Source: Vanessa cardui
Lineage: Eukaryota; Arthropoda; Insecta; Lepidoptera; Nymphalidae
Direction of reading: 5' to 3'
DNA: 64,000 bases
Assembly: GCF_905220365.1 (NCBI RefSeq)
Contig: NC_061152.1
Location: 4,701,001 to 4,765,000 of the forward strand
Under the pieces are notes generated by a model that saw nothing but the letters and a program-made list of their open reading frames with translations, did not search any database and was not told the origin of the DNA. Shown here in pieces: positions 11,686-23,982 of this stretch. Made by a program: the position numbers and the translations under genes. Position 1 is the stretch's first letter, and every line of letters begins with the position of its first letter.

Positions 11686-12659
11686 TGTGGCAGTGTGGCA
11701 AAATAGAAGTCTTTGCCCGGCAATTATATACATGCCATGATACTCAATTTTATTTAAAAAAATCGATATTCCATTTTGATTAAATTATTGTAATTAAAAA
11801 AATGTTGGTAACTATTTATCATGTGAGTATAATTTGATTTGCAGTGCCTATGATCCGAACGGTTATTTATTATTAAAGATAAATAATAAATATAAATAAA
11901 TTGACAGAAAGCAAGATGTATAGTTTATATGGGAGTGTTACACCAACAGTGTGCAAAGTTTCAGTTTAATTGGCTGAATAAACCTGATTAGAAATCATCG
12001 AAAAAGTTTTTAATGACAATGCCTTTGTCTATAGAACAAAGTTAGAATAAAAAAAAAAATTATCAAATGATGGTATGTAAATATCAAAATCTCTAATAAA
12101 CCCACCTTAAACCCACTATACAAACTGGGTTTTGATAAAAAAATAAAAATAGTTTTTAAAGATTTTTCCAAACTGGCTTATAAATTTGTAACAAATAAAA
12201 ATCGATCAAATTGTGAACCACTTTTTTTTTCTAAATCGAGTGTTTGTTAATAAAAGCAATGGATAAAAAGCCTTTCGTCCGCTTCAAATATCAGCTGTGG
12301 AAAAACTAAAAATGTTTAAATTATGTTGATTCGCACAATACTTTTAGACCTATAAGTATAGTTTTCGCTAGCTTCTGTAAATATTGTAATTAAAATAAAT
12401 AATGTACATTTGTATAATAATTGTAATGATAATTGTATAATAAAAATGAGATAATTATCTTATTCAAGCACCTTTGAAATTATTGTGGAAAATAAAGTAC
12501 CTATTGCAAATTATTATCGTGTTTTTATAATATTAAAGTATTTTCGGTCAATAGTCAATATCGACATATGGCGCATTTTATATTCTCATATAGCATCTAT
12601 TTTAAAGCATTGCCTTTTTATTCCAAAATTAATGTACAGTCAGAGCAAGAATATATTCA

Positions 12660-12862
12660 AATAAGGGTTGATGGAATACACATGTGGCAGAATTTATATG
12701 AAATTAGACACATGCAGGTTTCCTCACGATGTTTTCCTTCACCGCTGAGCACGAGATGAATTATAAAAACAAATTAAGCACATGAATCAGCGGTGCCTGC
12801 CTGGGTTTGAACCCGCAATCATCGGTTAAGATCCATGCGTTCGAACCACTGGGCCATCTCCT
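12660..12862 (-). mobile_element. tRNA-headed SINE (family S1), inverted
   Basis: Read on the minus strand this has a tRNA-like head (box A region TGGCCCAGTGG, box B GGGTTCAAACCC) and a body including CATCGTGAGGAAACCTGCATG and CACATGTGTATTCCA. The 3' end of the body is missing. Family S1 recurs about eleven times in the window. Confidence 0.8.
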
Positions 12863-13408
12863 CTCAAAATCACAAATCCTTGTGGAATTAGTCATGATGA
12901 TGGTAAGGTAAGGTATGACTGATTGTCGGACTGACATTGGTTCCCTGGGAACAAGGACCCTTGTATAGGACGCTACATGCGTTGACACGCTGGCCCCGTC
13001 TCATATCCGAGAAACAATGTTAAGAGCCGGTGCGTTCCTTAAAAATTATTCGATTAAAAATAATTTATGGTATTCTATCACTTACCTAATTCAATATTAA
13101 ATTATTATTGTTACAATATAAAAATAAACAAAAGACATTTTGATCGAACAATGAAGAAAAAAGTTCCCTACGCCATGAGAAATTAGAAAATGACTAGAAA
13201 TAGTACTTTATATTTTTATGTTTTTACCTTATTGTGGAGGCCCAAGCCCTACATTTGTCACCTTCCTTTAAAATCAGTTATTTATAGTCGATTTTTTTTG
13301 ACATTTTCATTGAACTATTTGAAACCTAATATAAGTTCACACTTCTCATGTACAATTCATTTACTTTGAATGAAATTTATGAAAAAATATCCAATCCAAT
13401 CCAATCCA

Positions 13409-13630
13409 TCAGCCCATTTCCGTCCACTGCTGGACATAGGCCTCTCCAATTGCACGCCACTGAGATCGTTCTTGGGCTACTCGCATCCAGCTCCTTCCAG
13501 CCGTCTTGCGTAAGTCGTCACTCCACCGTGCCCGAGGACGTCCTACACTACGTTTGCCGAGACGCGGTCTCCACTCTAGAACACGTTTCCCCCAACTAAT
13601 AATTGGCAAATATGGCCAGCCCACTGCCAC
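13409..13630 (-). pseudogene. RTE-type LINE ORF, C-terminal part after the frameshift
   Basis: This overlaps the end of the main LINE ORF in another frame and reads KRSVGRPRARWSDDLRKTAG then SWMRVAQERSQWRAIGEAYV, the standard end of RTE-clade proteins. The stop is followed almost at once by the TTGGA-unit tail of the element. It is not an independent gene. Confidence 0.85.
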
Positions 13631-16455
13631 TTCAGCTTACTAATCCGGTGGGCTATGTCGATGACTTTGGTTCTCTGGCGGATCGCCTCATTTCTGATGC
13701 GATCCCGCAGAGAAACGCCGAGCATAGCCCTTTCCATAGCACGCTGAGCGACTTTAAGCTGGTGGACCAGCCTTGCCGTGAGTGTCCACGTTTCGGCTCC
13801 GTATGTCATGACGGGTAGGACGCACTGGTTGAAGACTTTCGTCTTAAGGCACTGTGGGATCGACGATGTAAAGATTCGACGTAATTTTCCAAACGCTGCC
13901 CAACCTAGCTGAATTCTTCTATTCACCTCGTCCTCAAGGTTGTTTCTACCAAATCGCAGAGTCTGCCCAAGGTAGACATATTTTTGAACAACTTCGAGGA
14001 CGGTACCGTGTATCGCAATCGGTTCCGGTAGAACATGTTCATTGAACATGACCTTGGTTTTATCCAAGTTCATCCGTAGGCCGATACGCATAGAAGAATC
14101 AGCCAGATCGTTCAGCATTTGTTGTAGGTCCTGCAGCGTTTCTGCCACGATGACGATGTCGTCCGCGAATCTCAAGTGAGAGATGTATTCGCCATTGATG
14201 TTGATGCCACGTCCTTTCCAGTTCAGCGTCTTGAACATATCCTCCATTGCATTAGTGAACAATTTGGGGGAAATAACGTCCCCTTGTCTCACTCCTCGAT
14301 GCAATGGTATGGGATTTGTTTGCTGATTCTGTACTCGGACGGACATGGTGGCGGCTTCGTAGAGACATCTCATCACTTGGATATATCGCCAATCAACTTG
14401 GCAACGCTGCAGGGACTCCAGAACAGCCCAGATTTCAACCGAGTCAAAGGCCTTCTCATAGTCCACGAATGCAAGACACAGGGGCCGATTATACTCTTGG
14501 GACTTCTGTATAATCTGCCGCACTGTGTGGATGTGGTCTATGGTGGCGTATCCGGTCCGAAACCCAGCCTGTTCTGTGGGTTGGAATTCGTCGAATCTTC
14601 GCGCAAGACGGTTCGTGATCACTCTTGAAAACAGCTTATAGACGTGACTCAGTAGGGATATGGGACGATAGTTCTTCAGCAGGGTTTTGTCTCCCTTTTT
14701 GAAGAACAGGACGACCACACTCCTGCTCCACGCCTCCGGAGTTCTCCCTTCGAAGAGGACAGAGTTAAAAAGCTTTTGGAGTTCCTTGAGTACCGGATTA
14801 CCTCCTGCTTTTAATAACTCTATAGTAATACCGTTCTCTCCAGGGGCTTTTCCATTTTTAAGCTGTTTAAGAGCAATCTCGATTTCGCCAACACTGACTT
14901 CAGGCAGGTCTTCTGAGAAATGGCGTGTTAATGTAGCTCTAGAATCCTCATTTTCGGGATCAGGTCGAGGTGCATGCGATGCGTATAATTGGCCGTAGAA
15001 GTCCTCTACTTCCGAAAGAATTGCCGTCTTGGAAGAAACGACTTCTCCACTTGATGTGGTCAACTTCGTTAGGTGGCTCCTTCCAAGAGATTGTACGAAC
15101 ACCTTAGACCCCCGATTCTGCTCGATTGCTCTTTCAATCGTAAGAGTATTGGAGCACCGGAGGTCGTGTCGTACGCGCTTGCTGATCTCTCGGTTTAGTT
15201 GCCGCTTCTCTGACGAAGTGACAGCTGGGTTTTCACGTCGTTTCTTCATCAGCCCTAAGGTCTCTTCTGAAAGTTTGGACTTCCTGCCCTTACGCTGCAT
15301 GCCACAAAATCTTGTACCTTCTTCCCTGAGAATTCGAACTACATTTTCTAGGGTCTGGTTTACGTCTGTTGTGGTTTTCACGGCAGCGAATCGGTTCTCC
15401 AGGTTTGACTGGAACGTTTCAGATCCCGCAATGGGTTGGAGCAGCTTTGGTCGGAGCGTGGACTTCATCAGACGGACGCGCTCGGCCCTAAAATCGATAT
15501 TCAGAGAGCCTCGGACAAGTCGGTGATCACTACCGGTATTGAACCTGTTGATCACAGAGACGTCTCTGAATATGTGCCTCTTGTCTGTCATGATGAAGTC
15601 TATCTCATTTTTGGTCATAGTGTCGGGGCTTTGCCACGTCCACTTCCTTTGGGGCTGTTTCTTGAAGAAGGAGTTCATCAAGAAGAGCCCCTCCCGTTCG
15701 AGGAAGTTGACAAGCATTTGCCCCCTATGATTCCTACTTCCAAATCCATGGGGTCCTACTACCGATTCGCTGCAATTCTGTACTCCCACTTTAGCGTTAA
15801 AGTCCCCCATGACAACGTTGTAGTGGGTTTTCGTGGTGAAGTGGAGGGCCCTCGATATATCATCGAACAATTCTTCCACTTCATCGTCAGAGTGTGTCGA
15901 GGTCGGTGCGTACGCTTGCACTACCTTGAGGCTGTACCTCTCGGTGAGCTTTATTACGAGGTACGCAACCCTGTTCGACACACTGGAGATTTCCACAACG
16001 TTGTCAGCTAGGGACTTATTTACCAGAAACCCAACGCCACCTTGGGATTGTTGGTCTCCCTCTCGGAAGTACATTAGGTGGCCCGAATCGAGGGTTACGG
16101 TGTCCTCTCCCTCTCTCCGGACTTCACATAACCCTAATATGTGCCACCTAATTTTCCCAAGTTCTACCTCAAGTTGCGCCAGATGCGAGTCAAGCCGTAG
16201 CGTGCGTCCGTTGTACGTCGCAAGGGTCAGTCGGTTGTGGTGGCCTCCCGTAGCCCGGTGATTCTTAGCACCCCCCGTCCCGCCGTTACCATCATCGCCA
16301 CCATGACGAGGAATAGCGGGGCTGCCGGGAACTGGGGGCCGTGGCTTGTGTGAGTGCTGCATATAGAGGATATTGCCCATAATCGCCACGCTGGGCAGGC
16401 GTGTTGGCGATCGCAGAACGTAGCTACTCGCACCGGTGACGCTGCTGCCCGTCAT
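13576..16455 (-). pseudogene. RTE-type LINE ORF: endonuclease plus reverse transcriptase, frameshifted
   Basis: A 959-codon ORF encodes an apurinic-like endonuclease (about residues 75-315: LATYNGRTLR near the start, CEVRR metal-binding Glu, GDFNAKVG, and SDHRLVRG with the catalytic Asp-His) and a reverse transcriptase (YRPISLLSHVYKL, QAGFRTGYATIDHIH, AFVDYEKAFDSVE, GVRQGDVISPKLF, and the catalytic LRFADD with FADD at about 763-766). After the region reading KWQWAGHIC the frame runs into a stop. The expected C-terminal block (GKRSVGRPRARWSDDLRK) continues in a different minus-strand frame at 13630-13409. One indel near 13600 is therefore enough to explain the break. All catalytic motifs I can check are intact, so the copy is young. 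Long plus-strand ORFs across this interval are antisense artefacts. Confidence 0.9.
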
Positions 16456-16720
16456 CGGCCTGTGGTATTTAGCTACGTTTATTTTGATGGTTATACCGCC
16501 ATCACTCGGTCGCCAGAGCCTCGTTTGCTAGTTGGCAGGATGCACCACGGGCAGGTGAGGTTGGCTTGGGGCGCTAAGATGTAATTTGCGCCCCCTTACA
16601 TAGAATTTTAGAAAAAATAATATATTAGAAAAAATAATCATTTATTTATTACGAGTTATCGACCCCTCTGCTCCGTATGAGGAGTTAGCCATCAGGTGTT
16701 AGGCATACACCAACAACAAC

Positions 16721-17007
16721 AGCCTGTAAATTTCCCACTGCCTGGCTAAGGTTTTTTCTCCCATTGAGAAGGTTCGGAACATAATTATTCCACCTCGCTG
16801 ATTCAACGCGGGTTGGTGAAATACACATGTGGCAGAAATTCTATAAAATTATACACATGCAGGTTTCCTCATGATGTGTTCCTTCACCGCCGAGCACGAG
16901 ATAAATTTTAAACACAAATTAAGCACATATAGTGGTGCTTGCCTGGGTTTGAACCCGCAGTCATCGGTTGAGATGCACGCCTTCTAACCACTGGGCCATC
17001 TCGGCTC
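16721..17007 (-). mobile_element. tRNA-headed SINE (family S1), nearly complete, inverted
   Basis: Shows the full family order on the minus strand: tRNA-like head with GGGTTCAAACCC box B, AATTTGTGTTTA body segment, ACATGTGTATTTCACCAACC, and a 3' part ending in GGGAAATTTACAGGCTG. It lies directly outside the 5' end of the RTE LINE. Confidence 0.85.
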
Positions 17008-17379
17008 TGGGCATACACCTATATCGTAAGTTTCATTAAAATCGGTTCAGTGGTTTGGTCATGAAAGAGCAACAGGTAGTCTTACTTTCTTATTCGTATA
17101 TCTATTATAGATTAGATATCCATCCCGTGATTATACAGTAATTTAAACAATGGATTATTTTTGTTTGTTTTTTTTGAGCTAGAAACCTACATGGTAGAAA
17201 AATCACCCAAATTTCATGGCAAGCTAAATCGCAAATAAAACATCAACACATTTCTAATAATTTTATTTGAAAATATACAAATAAATTAAGTTAATTAAAT
17301 AACAAATAAAACTAAATTCATAATCACTTAATATTATTATTTATCGCTTAAAGAGTCGCCGTTCACAATTACATTTACT

Positions 17380-17535
17380 ATACTTGTCGACTGAGTTTCT
17401 TGCCGGTTCTTCTCGGTAGAATCTACTTTCCGAAACGGTGGTAGCTTTACTTAATGTAAAAAAAGTTTGTTAAATAATTCAAGTGTGCTTGTAAAAGCCT
17501 ACTTGAATAAAGTATATTTTGATTTTATTTTTATT
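17380..17535 (+). mobile_element. CR1-like LINE 3' end (family LINE-B), fragment
   Basis: Contains GAGTTTCTTGCCGGTTCTTCT, GTAGAATCTACTTTCCGAA, CGGTGGTAGCTT and the terminal CTACTTGAATAAAGTATATTT. This is the 3' UTR of a LINE family that recurs at 17640-18000, 51745-52050 and 61090-61500. No coding part remains in this copy. Confidence 0.7.
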
Positions 17536-17639
17536 TTAACAGACCAGACTTTTTGTTTTAGCTCAATAATATTTTTCTTGATCCTGTCAAAATGATTTGA
17601 CAGATCTTAAAGTTGTCAAAATCACAAATTGTCGTTGCT

Positions 17640-18000
17640 CCTGCAAGTCACTGTTTTTTTTTTTCGATTGTTACACCGTTACAATAAAACACCGCAGACA
17701 TTTTTAACTTTGCCATTTCGTAAATTCAAATCGTTTATAAAAAATAAATTTTTAGAAAAGGCGTATTATTCGATACAAGATTTTGTAGATGATAAAAAAA
17801 ACGTGGAATTAATACCTGTTGACTTCCACGCAGGATATATTAATTTAAATAATTGTATTAACTAACATGACTTTGTATTTTTTAAATGTTGAAAAAGAGT
17901 AACTACTGATTTTCTTGCCGTTCCTTCTCGTTAGAATCTACTTTTCGAACCGGTGGTGGCTTTCAAAACTTCTTGTAAAATCCCATGATTGATTTTTAAA
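17640..18000 (+). mobile_element. CR1-like LINE-B fragment with ORF2 C-terminus
   Basis: The ORF tail (to the TAA near 17865) reads TPQTFLTLPFRKFKSFIKNK and then KAYYSIQDFVDDKK, the end of a CR1/jockey-group reverse-transcriptase ORF. The family 3' UTR motif CTTGCCGTTCCTTCTCG follows. Reverse transcriptase is absent. It is a dead fragment. Confidence 0.65.
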
Positions 18001-18305
18001 TGTTATTTCAATACGCACGAACTATAAAAACAGTTTTGTCATTACGCCTACAGTTTACAAATGTAGCTATACGATATCCATACGAAATTTCCATATATTG
18101 AAATAAAGATGAAAACGGCACAGCAGTCGAAAAATATGAAAAAAAACAGAGCGACTTTTGAAATGCTATTTTAAAAGAAACGTTTATTTCAACTTGCAAT
18201 TATTGTTATAAGTAAATCAATTAGAAGCACTTCCCTTTATCATTCATTTTATTTAATGTAAGCGTATGTAATTAGTGTCGACATCCAATATTTTCTCCAA
18301 ACAAG

Positions 18306-18616
18306 TATAGTACGACACAACTTAGATGTTACATCGGCAAAATTAGTAAAACCTATCACATCCGAATTGAGTACGCTATCCCAAATTATCAATATTTGTT
18401 TCTTTTGTGAATAATATGATCTTTACACAAACGTAATAACTTATAATATCATATGACTTAATATATTCGTCATTTTGACACGAACTGACGCGGGAATCTA
18501 TAGCGACGAATAGCGTCGAACGGCGCGATAGGGAGCTGTTTGTATTGGTTGAGTAAATCGGCAGTAATCGATTTTATTTTTTATTTGATGCTACATCTAA
18601 TTTGTGTCTTACTATA
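18306..18616. mobile_element. TA-flanked MITE family M1, copy 1
   Basis: A 311-bp element whose ends are inverted repeats of TATAGTACGACACAACTTAG. The interior includes CACATCCGAATTGAGTACGC, and GACGCGGGAATCTATAGCG towards the right. TA at both ends fits a Tc1/mariner-type target duplication. Three more copies lie at 31104-31428, 41479-41810 and 50718-51065. There is no coding capacity. Confidence 0.8.
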
Positions 18617-21499
18617 ACTTCTCAACGCTTAACGCATACAAGATATCCTGTTACTAACACAATTCTTAATTGGAAAAATTCTAAAATTAATTTATTTAAA
18701 AAAAAATTATTCCTTTTTCGATTTATTACATATGAATATAGTTTTTACATTACCTGATATTAAATTATAAACCAGAAAATACAGTCAGATAAGAACTTTT
18801 TTAAATTGAATATAATAATAATTATATATGAAGGATACAGGAGTCAAAACAAACTATCACCGTGACTCGTGAGTAAGAACTACGAGTGGTTACGACTTTG
18901 ATTATAAAATAAAAGCCAAATGCAGCGCTCACAACATTATAATGTCGCAACAAAAGCGAATAAAAATCAATACGAAGCGCCGCGTTCCTTTATATTAATA
19001 CGCTGTACATACTGTTACTATAATTATTATGTAATGACGGATAACCAAATTACAAATAGTTAATACACACACTCACGGGAATTCGCTTTTTATTTTGTAT
19101 TCGCTTTTTTTGCCTCACTCTCATGTTCCGAGCACTCCAGCCGGCTTTCGTTCTATAATCTGGTTAAGGAATTATTGCTGATTACGATTACATACAAATT
19201 ACAATTCTTCATTAGCACAGGCTGATACTTTTGATATCAAATTTTTTAATGCGTACCCGACATATAGTAGCACCATGTTCTTCTGTGCTATACACACTAC
19301 ATTACACTGGCTCACTCAACATAATTATTACTTTTAGAATACATTCGAGATACACCAAAATAATACTAATATTCACAATTAAAAACTAAATTAATTAAGT
19401 AATAAAAAAATCTTGTTGAAGAAGCAAAACTTCTTTCGACAGATTGTAACGTCGGAGAAGTTTCACTTCGACAAGTAGATAAGGCACACATTTCTTCTCT
19501 AGACGCTGTTGACTCGGACGTGAAAGAGAAAACCTTCCATTAAGAGAATCATTGTTGTCAGAAAGAGACAGGTATACATCAACCGTTACATCTTACGTGT
19601 GACCGAGTGTCCCTTGTCTAGAGAAAAAATTGGATTGCTTAATTAACAATAAGTACAACTTTAAAATTAAGTAAAATTTAAGCATTAATTAAGTTAAAAT
19701 GTTAATAAATACGTTGAAACATTTGAATTACTTCAAAATTAATCGCCCGCCATTTTGTAGTTTGACACCTGTCTTTTTGATATTTTTTTTAGTTTTTAAT
19801 TGTGCTAAGAGGGCACAGATTATATCGAGAATGTTACGTATGATGGAGATTGAACGGTTTAAAGGCTTAATTTAATTTTGAAGGCTTAATAGAAGTAGAC
19901 TCTTTGTTAACCAATTTTATAGAGAAATGAATCAAACAAAGAAATCCTGACATAAAAGTCAATGTGACAGAAACCATTTTTATAATTGCATTTTTGTTCT
20001 AAATGCAAACGATTTTAAAAATGGTCATTCAAATTCAAAACCTTCTCTAATATACAAAAATAAATTAACTATGAATTTATTAAATTGAATTAATTTCGTT
20101 AATGTATTTCGTCTATTGGTTAACTCACCAAAACTTGGTTGATTTCAGTTGAGTTAGTTTCATCCAGAGATGTCCATAAATATTTGACCTCCCATATTTA
20201 ATCCATATTAGACTCTAGCCCTCCTGCCTTGACCCCCCTGAACTAAATATAATCTCAATGTTTTAAAACAGTCTTTAAATTGAACTTTTAACACTTAAAC
20301 AGCGAACAGTAATGAGTGAAATTCTCCTTATTGCTATCACTTAACACACAATGCACAAGAAAGGGATGTCAATATTTATTTTGCCTTACATAAGGTGCAC
20401 TTATAGCTAATCATATTTAAATAAATATAATTTTATTATTTAGCGCATTGAAAATGTTCTATTACTCAATTTCAGCTGCGGTAGTTAGTTTTAGTTTTTT
20501 TTTTACTTTTATTTAGTTAACCAGAGTCTGCCTCATTTCTCTTATAACCAGTTGGGAGTCAGACACTTAGAATTAAGTTACAGGAGCAGTTTTACGAAGC
20601 ACTGGAGTATGGACTGTACTTATTTTGAGACAAGCCACTAATTTTTTTATTTTTATTATTGTGACTTGGGCTTTGAAACCAGAACTACAAAAGCTTCAGT
20701 CATATAGGACCACTAGGATACCAAGAAAATTAATTTAAAGATAAAATAGATAGACATTAGTATACCAGGAGCTCATAAACAGCAAGGTCTTATAAAAGCA
20801 ATTGACACAAATCTTATATAGTATGTTTCAAGTACCAGGATGTCATAAGCAATAATGTGTCACAGAATGCAGATGACACCAATCTCGGTAATCAAGCGAG
20901 TGTCACTAGAAAATGAAATCTCATTATACATAATTGTGATTATAAGTTGTGTGATGATTTGACTTCGTTTAGTAAAGAATTTTAAATACTGATATTTCCC
21001 TAACAATAATTTTATAGAAAAACTATATTATTCGACATTGCTTATGTAATTAATAAGTTATTGTTAATTTGAGAATATTTCACATAGCACATAGTTATAA
21101 ATTAATTTCAAAGGGTATTTGACATGTATTACAATCTCAGAACAGATCAAGAAAGTGTTTTATAAGTTAAAAAAAAAAAAACAATATCCAAAGAGTTTCT
21201 CTAAATTTCTGATGCCCTGGTACATTCATCAGCTTGTATAAAGATCTGTTACCATACTATTTGAATTGTATTTTTATATATTTTGATTTACATCTCATCG
21301 TCAATAGACCAACTTATAAAAAGCTAAACTTTAAGCTCGTTCCAGTGACACTGGAATTAATTTATTGCAAGGAAACTATGATTGAAGCTAGTTTTATCAT
21401 AAAATGAAACACTGCATGTTGGACTACAAGTTTAACATGTAGTATATTCCGATTGAAGAAATGAAAATAAATAAACTTTATTTATTCCGATCGATGTAC

Positions 21500-21640
21500 A
21501 CAGCTCAGCTATTATGTGCACCACTCTGAGTTCCTGATTATTAAATCTTTATTTATAATACAACACTATTTCATATATAATAACTACTTACATACAATTA
21601 GATTTTACTTCATTTTGATACCAATTTTGTCAATATTCAA
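21500..21640 (+). repeat. Dispersed repeat family R1, truncated copy
   Basis: Contains AGCTCAGCTATTATG and AATCTTTATTTATAATACAACACTATT, shared with copies at 34040-34285, 35575-35885, 42300-42610, 44880-45070, 55800-55990 and 56840-57380. It is noncoding and the superfamily is unassigned. Confidence 0.55.
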
Positions 21641-21790
21641 AATGGAAAACCCAACCAGTTTAGTAAAAATTTTGGTTATAATTCGTAGCATGACAAGATT
21701 CTGTTAATTATCATTGTTATATCAGAATAGATTAACAAATTCTAGAATATATTTTAAATTATCAACTAATAAATAAATAAATAAATAAAT

Positions 21791-21876
21791 AAATTTTCAC
21801 TATAATACTATGGTTCATACTTTTTTTCACTATTCTTATAGTGAAAAAAAGTATTATACTATTATAGTGAAAATTT
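21791..21876. repeat. Strong AT-rich hairpin (about 40-bp stem)
   Basis: Left arm 21791-21833 and right arm 21838-21876 pair almost completely, with one four-base bulge and a four-base loop. The arms start AAATTTTCACTATAATA and close at TTTTTTTCACTAT. It follows an AAAT microsatellite. It could be a hairpin RNA, a small MITE relic or simply a palindromic repeat. Confidence 0.7.
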
Positions 21877-22315
21877 CACCTTTTAAATTGAAAAACAAGA
21901 GTTTTTCATTTTATGTTTGTTCTACAATCTAATAGTTGTATATAGATTCTGATTGTACCCATGTGAAGCAAGGACAATTAGCAGTTTAACGATAATATGC
22001 AACTTTTGTTAGAGTTTGTACCCTGAAGAATGACAATTTGAATGAAATATCCAATTATGAAGATTCTCTAAGAGACCCTCGATACAAATTAATTGATGTT
22101 TTTAATAACAGTTATAGTTCTTGATAGTTACTATGCATTTTTACTCTTTGGATTATTGTTTTTTTTTTTTTAATTCATATTAAATGGACAAGAGTTATAC
22201 ATACAATGGTATTATGAATGAAAATAAAACAATACGAACAAATACCCTAATGTGTTAAAGTATAAATAAAACATTAAATTCTAATCATAAATAGCAAAAA
22301 AAATTACTTTAATAA

Positions 22316-22861
22316 TCATAATCTCTTATGTATGCGGTTTAGATGAGTCAAGAGTGACTGTTTTGCTTTAAACTTTAGAGAGCAGTGATCACACTCGAAT
22401 GTTGCATTTTTATTCATGTGCTTGTTGCTTATGTGTTTTAACAGATCATCCTTGCTCGTATACTTCTTTTGACACTTCAAACACGAGTTCTCGGCTAAAA
22501 TCTGCTTCAGTTTCATGTGTCGACGTAAACAGTAGCGCGACTTGAATGTAATAGCGCACGATTCGCACTTTGACTTACTTTTTCGCTTGTGCTGAATCTG
22601 GCAATGAAGATCCAAGTTACTCTTCCTGTTGAAGACGATCTGACAGTCGTTACACTCGAAGGTGGCCTCTCGCTGCTGAGCTTGGTGATTGGACGTCATG
22701 TGGCGACAGAAGTGACTGTTCTGTGTGAATCTTAAACGACAATATTGACAGCTGTAAATGAAACTCCTATCGTCCTGTTTCTGTGGTTCTTCCTTCTTTC
22801 TATTAGCTGGTCTCGTTATCCGAATCCTCGGACCGGTTCTGACTGGTTTTTTATTCATCAC
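22316..22861 (-). CDS. C2H2 zinc-finger protein, five fingers, intronless
   Basis: A 181-codon minus-strand ORF starts at the ATG at 22861 and stops at TGA 22318-22316. The N-terminus is basic and disordered (residues 1-33). Five C2H2 units follow, with Cys pairs at about 38/41, 70/73, 99/102, 127/130 and 157/160 and His pairs at 54/59, 86/91, 143/148 and 173/178 for fingers 1, 2, 4 and 5. Finger 3 keeps Cys99, Cys102 and His115 but has Lys/Gln (RRHMKLKQ) where the second His should be, so it is probably degenerate. The C-terminus ends at the last finger. Likely a nuclear nucleic-acid-binding protein; no specific orthologue is recognised. An ATTAAA-type poly(A) signal lies immediately after the stop on the minus strand. 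Confidence 0.82.
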   Translation of the reverse strand: MMNKKPVRTGPRIRITRPANRKKEEPQKQDDRSFIYSCQYCRLRFTQNSHFCRHMTSNHQAQQREATFECNDCQIVFNRKSNLDLHCQIQHKRKSKSKCESCAITFKSRYCLRRHMKLKQILAENSCLKCQKKYTSKDDLLKHISNKHMNKNATFECDHCSLKFKAKQSLLTHLNRIHKRL

Positions 22862-23808
22862 TGAGCCTTTTTACTATTCTGATGGTAATATTAAAAACCT
22901 TATGCGTTCGTGTTTATTGTTGCTGATTGTAAACACGTAGGCAAGTTATAAATCGACTTACAAACTTAATTCGTAATTCATATGTATCGTTGTTTCTATT
23001 TTCTAATATCGATTGTTAATAAAAAACATAAGTGGTTATTATATCTTATTAAAAATAAAACAACTTAGAGAAATTATTTGAGAAACGTCAAAAAATTTAA
23101 GTTTGGCAAAGTGCGTTCAGAAATTAGTCTACTTTCACTTTTGTTTCAAATGTTCTAAGTTTATTAGTATTTACATAATGATATAAATAAATACAATTAT
23201 TAAAAAATACGTAAAGTGTCATCACAAGTACGGTATACATACTTGTTCCACAAAGAGTATTTTTGCATTTATTCCGTAATATATTGGGTGAACTATTCTA
23301 GTTTTCTAGTACACAAAGGATTATTAATTACAATAATATAAAATTTATTAATTAAAATGTATGTATTTTCACAAAACTGTGTATTTTATTTAATTATTTG
23401 TAAACAATATCTAATATTTAAAAAATAATGTAAAATTTCCGAACTTCCGATATAATGCAAATTTTGTAAAAATTAATTGGAAATGATAAAATAATTAATA
23501 ACAAGCCATTTGTATCACTAACAATTGACTAATATATTGCATAAATCAATTACTTAATATTCTTTTGTTTAAAAATAATCAAAGATCTTTAGCCATCAGA
23601 TAAGGTAAACATCACGTACTTTCTTTACATAATAGGTTTAAAACGAATCAATGGCAAGAAAAAAAGTATAATTCTTAAAATCATAGCAATAAAGTTGATA
23701 ATAAAATCATAAACTTTTTATCGACTGTAATTGAAAAATTGGTTACATTTCATTATAAAAGCGTTCTTTATTTTTAATTCATTCATATTTTTAAGTTATA
23801 CTCAAGGG
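22862..23808. other. Spacer between the zinc-finger gene and the esterase gene
   Basis: This is AT-rich and should hold the 5' regions of both divergent genes (zinc finger to the left, esterase to the right). I see no clear TATA box at a suitable position and no repeat family. Confidence 0.5.
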
Positions 23809-23982
23809 ATGGGTACAATAAGCACATTTATTACTTTTGCCGCCATTATCGGCGTAACCCTTTCGTTCGAAAATACAAAAGTTGTAAGTACAAAAGAAGG
23901 AAAAGTTGAAGGATATTTAACAGATAATGGATTCTATTATGAATATCTTGGTATTAGATATGGCGTCCCAAATAAGTTTCGA
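23809..23982 (+). CDS. Esterase-like gene, coding exon 1
   Basis: 58 codons from the ATG, encoding the signal peptide and the N-terminal strand region. The donor is CGA|GTAAGT and leaves phase 0. Confidence 0.8.

Larger units (their letters stand above)
13386..16600 (-). mobile_element. Nearly full-length RTE-type LINE retrotransposon
   Basis: Contains the large endonuclease/reverse-transcriptase ORF, the C-terminal coding part in another frame after a single frameshift, and a very short 3' end finishing in tandem TTGGA units (13388-13410, seen inverted). One ORF, a minimal 3' UTR and a short-unit microsatellite tail instead of poly(A) are characteristic of the RTE clade. The 5' boundary is approximate (about 16600). 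A heavily deleted relative lies at 27637-28060. Confidence 0.85.
18001..22315. other. AT-rich intergenic spacer
   Basis: Apart from the MITE at 18306-18616, the R1 repeat at 21500-21640 and the hairpin at 21791-21876, I see no gene, RNA gene or conserved block. ORFs here are short and of random composition. A less AT-rich patch at 19440-19620 has no recognisable identity. Confidence 0.6.

Noticed and set aside
12761..12988. 75-codon minus-strand ORF
   Set aside because: Produced by the tRNA-like head of an S1 SINE plus flank.
14176..16261. Several plus-strand ORFs of 60-190 codons across 14.1-16.3 kb
   Set aside because: They are antisense to the RTE endonuclease/reverse-transcriptase ORF and show no family features.
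23731..23808. Upstream extension of esterase exon 1
   Set aside because: It begins with TTG, not ATG, and would add a second hydrophobic stretch before a good signal peptide; the ATG at 23809 is the natural start.
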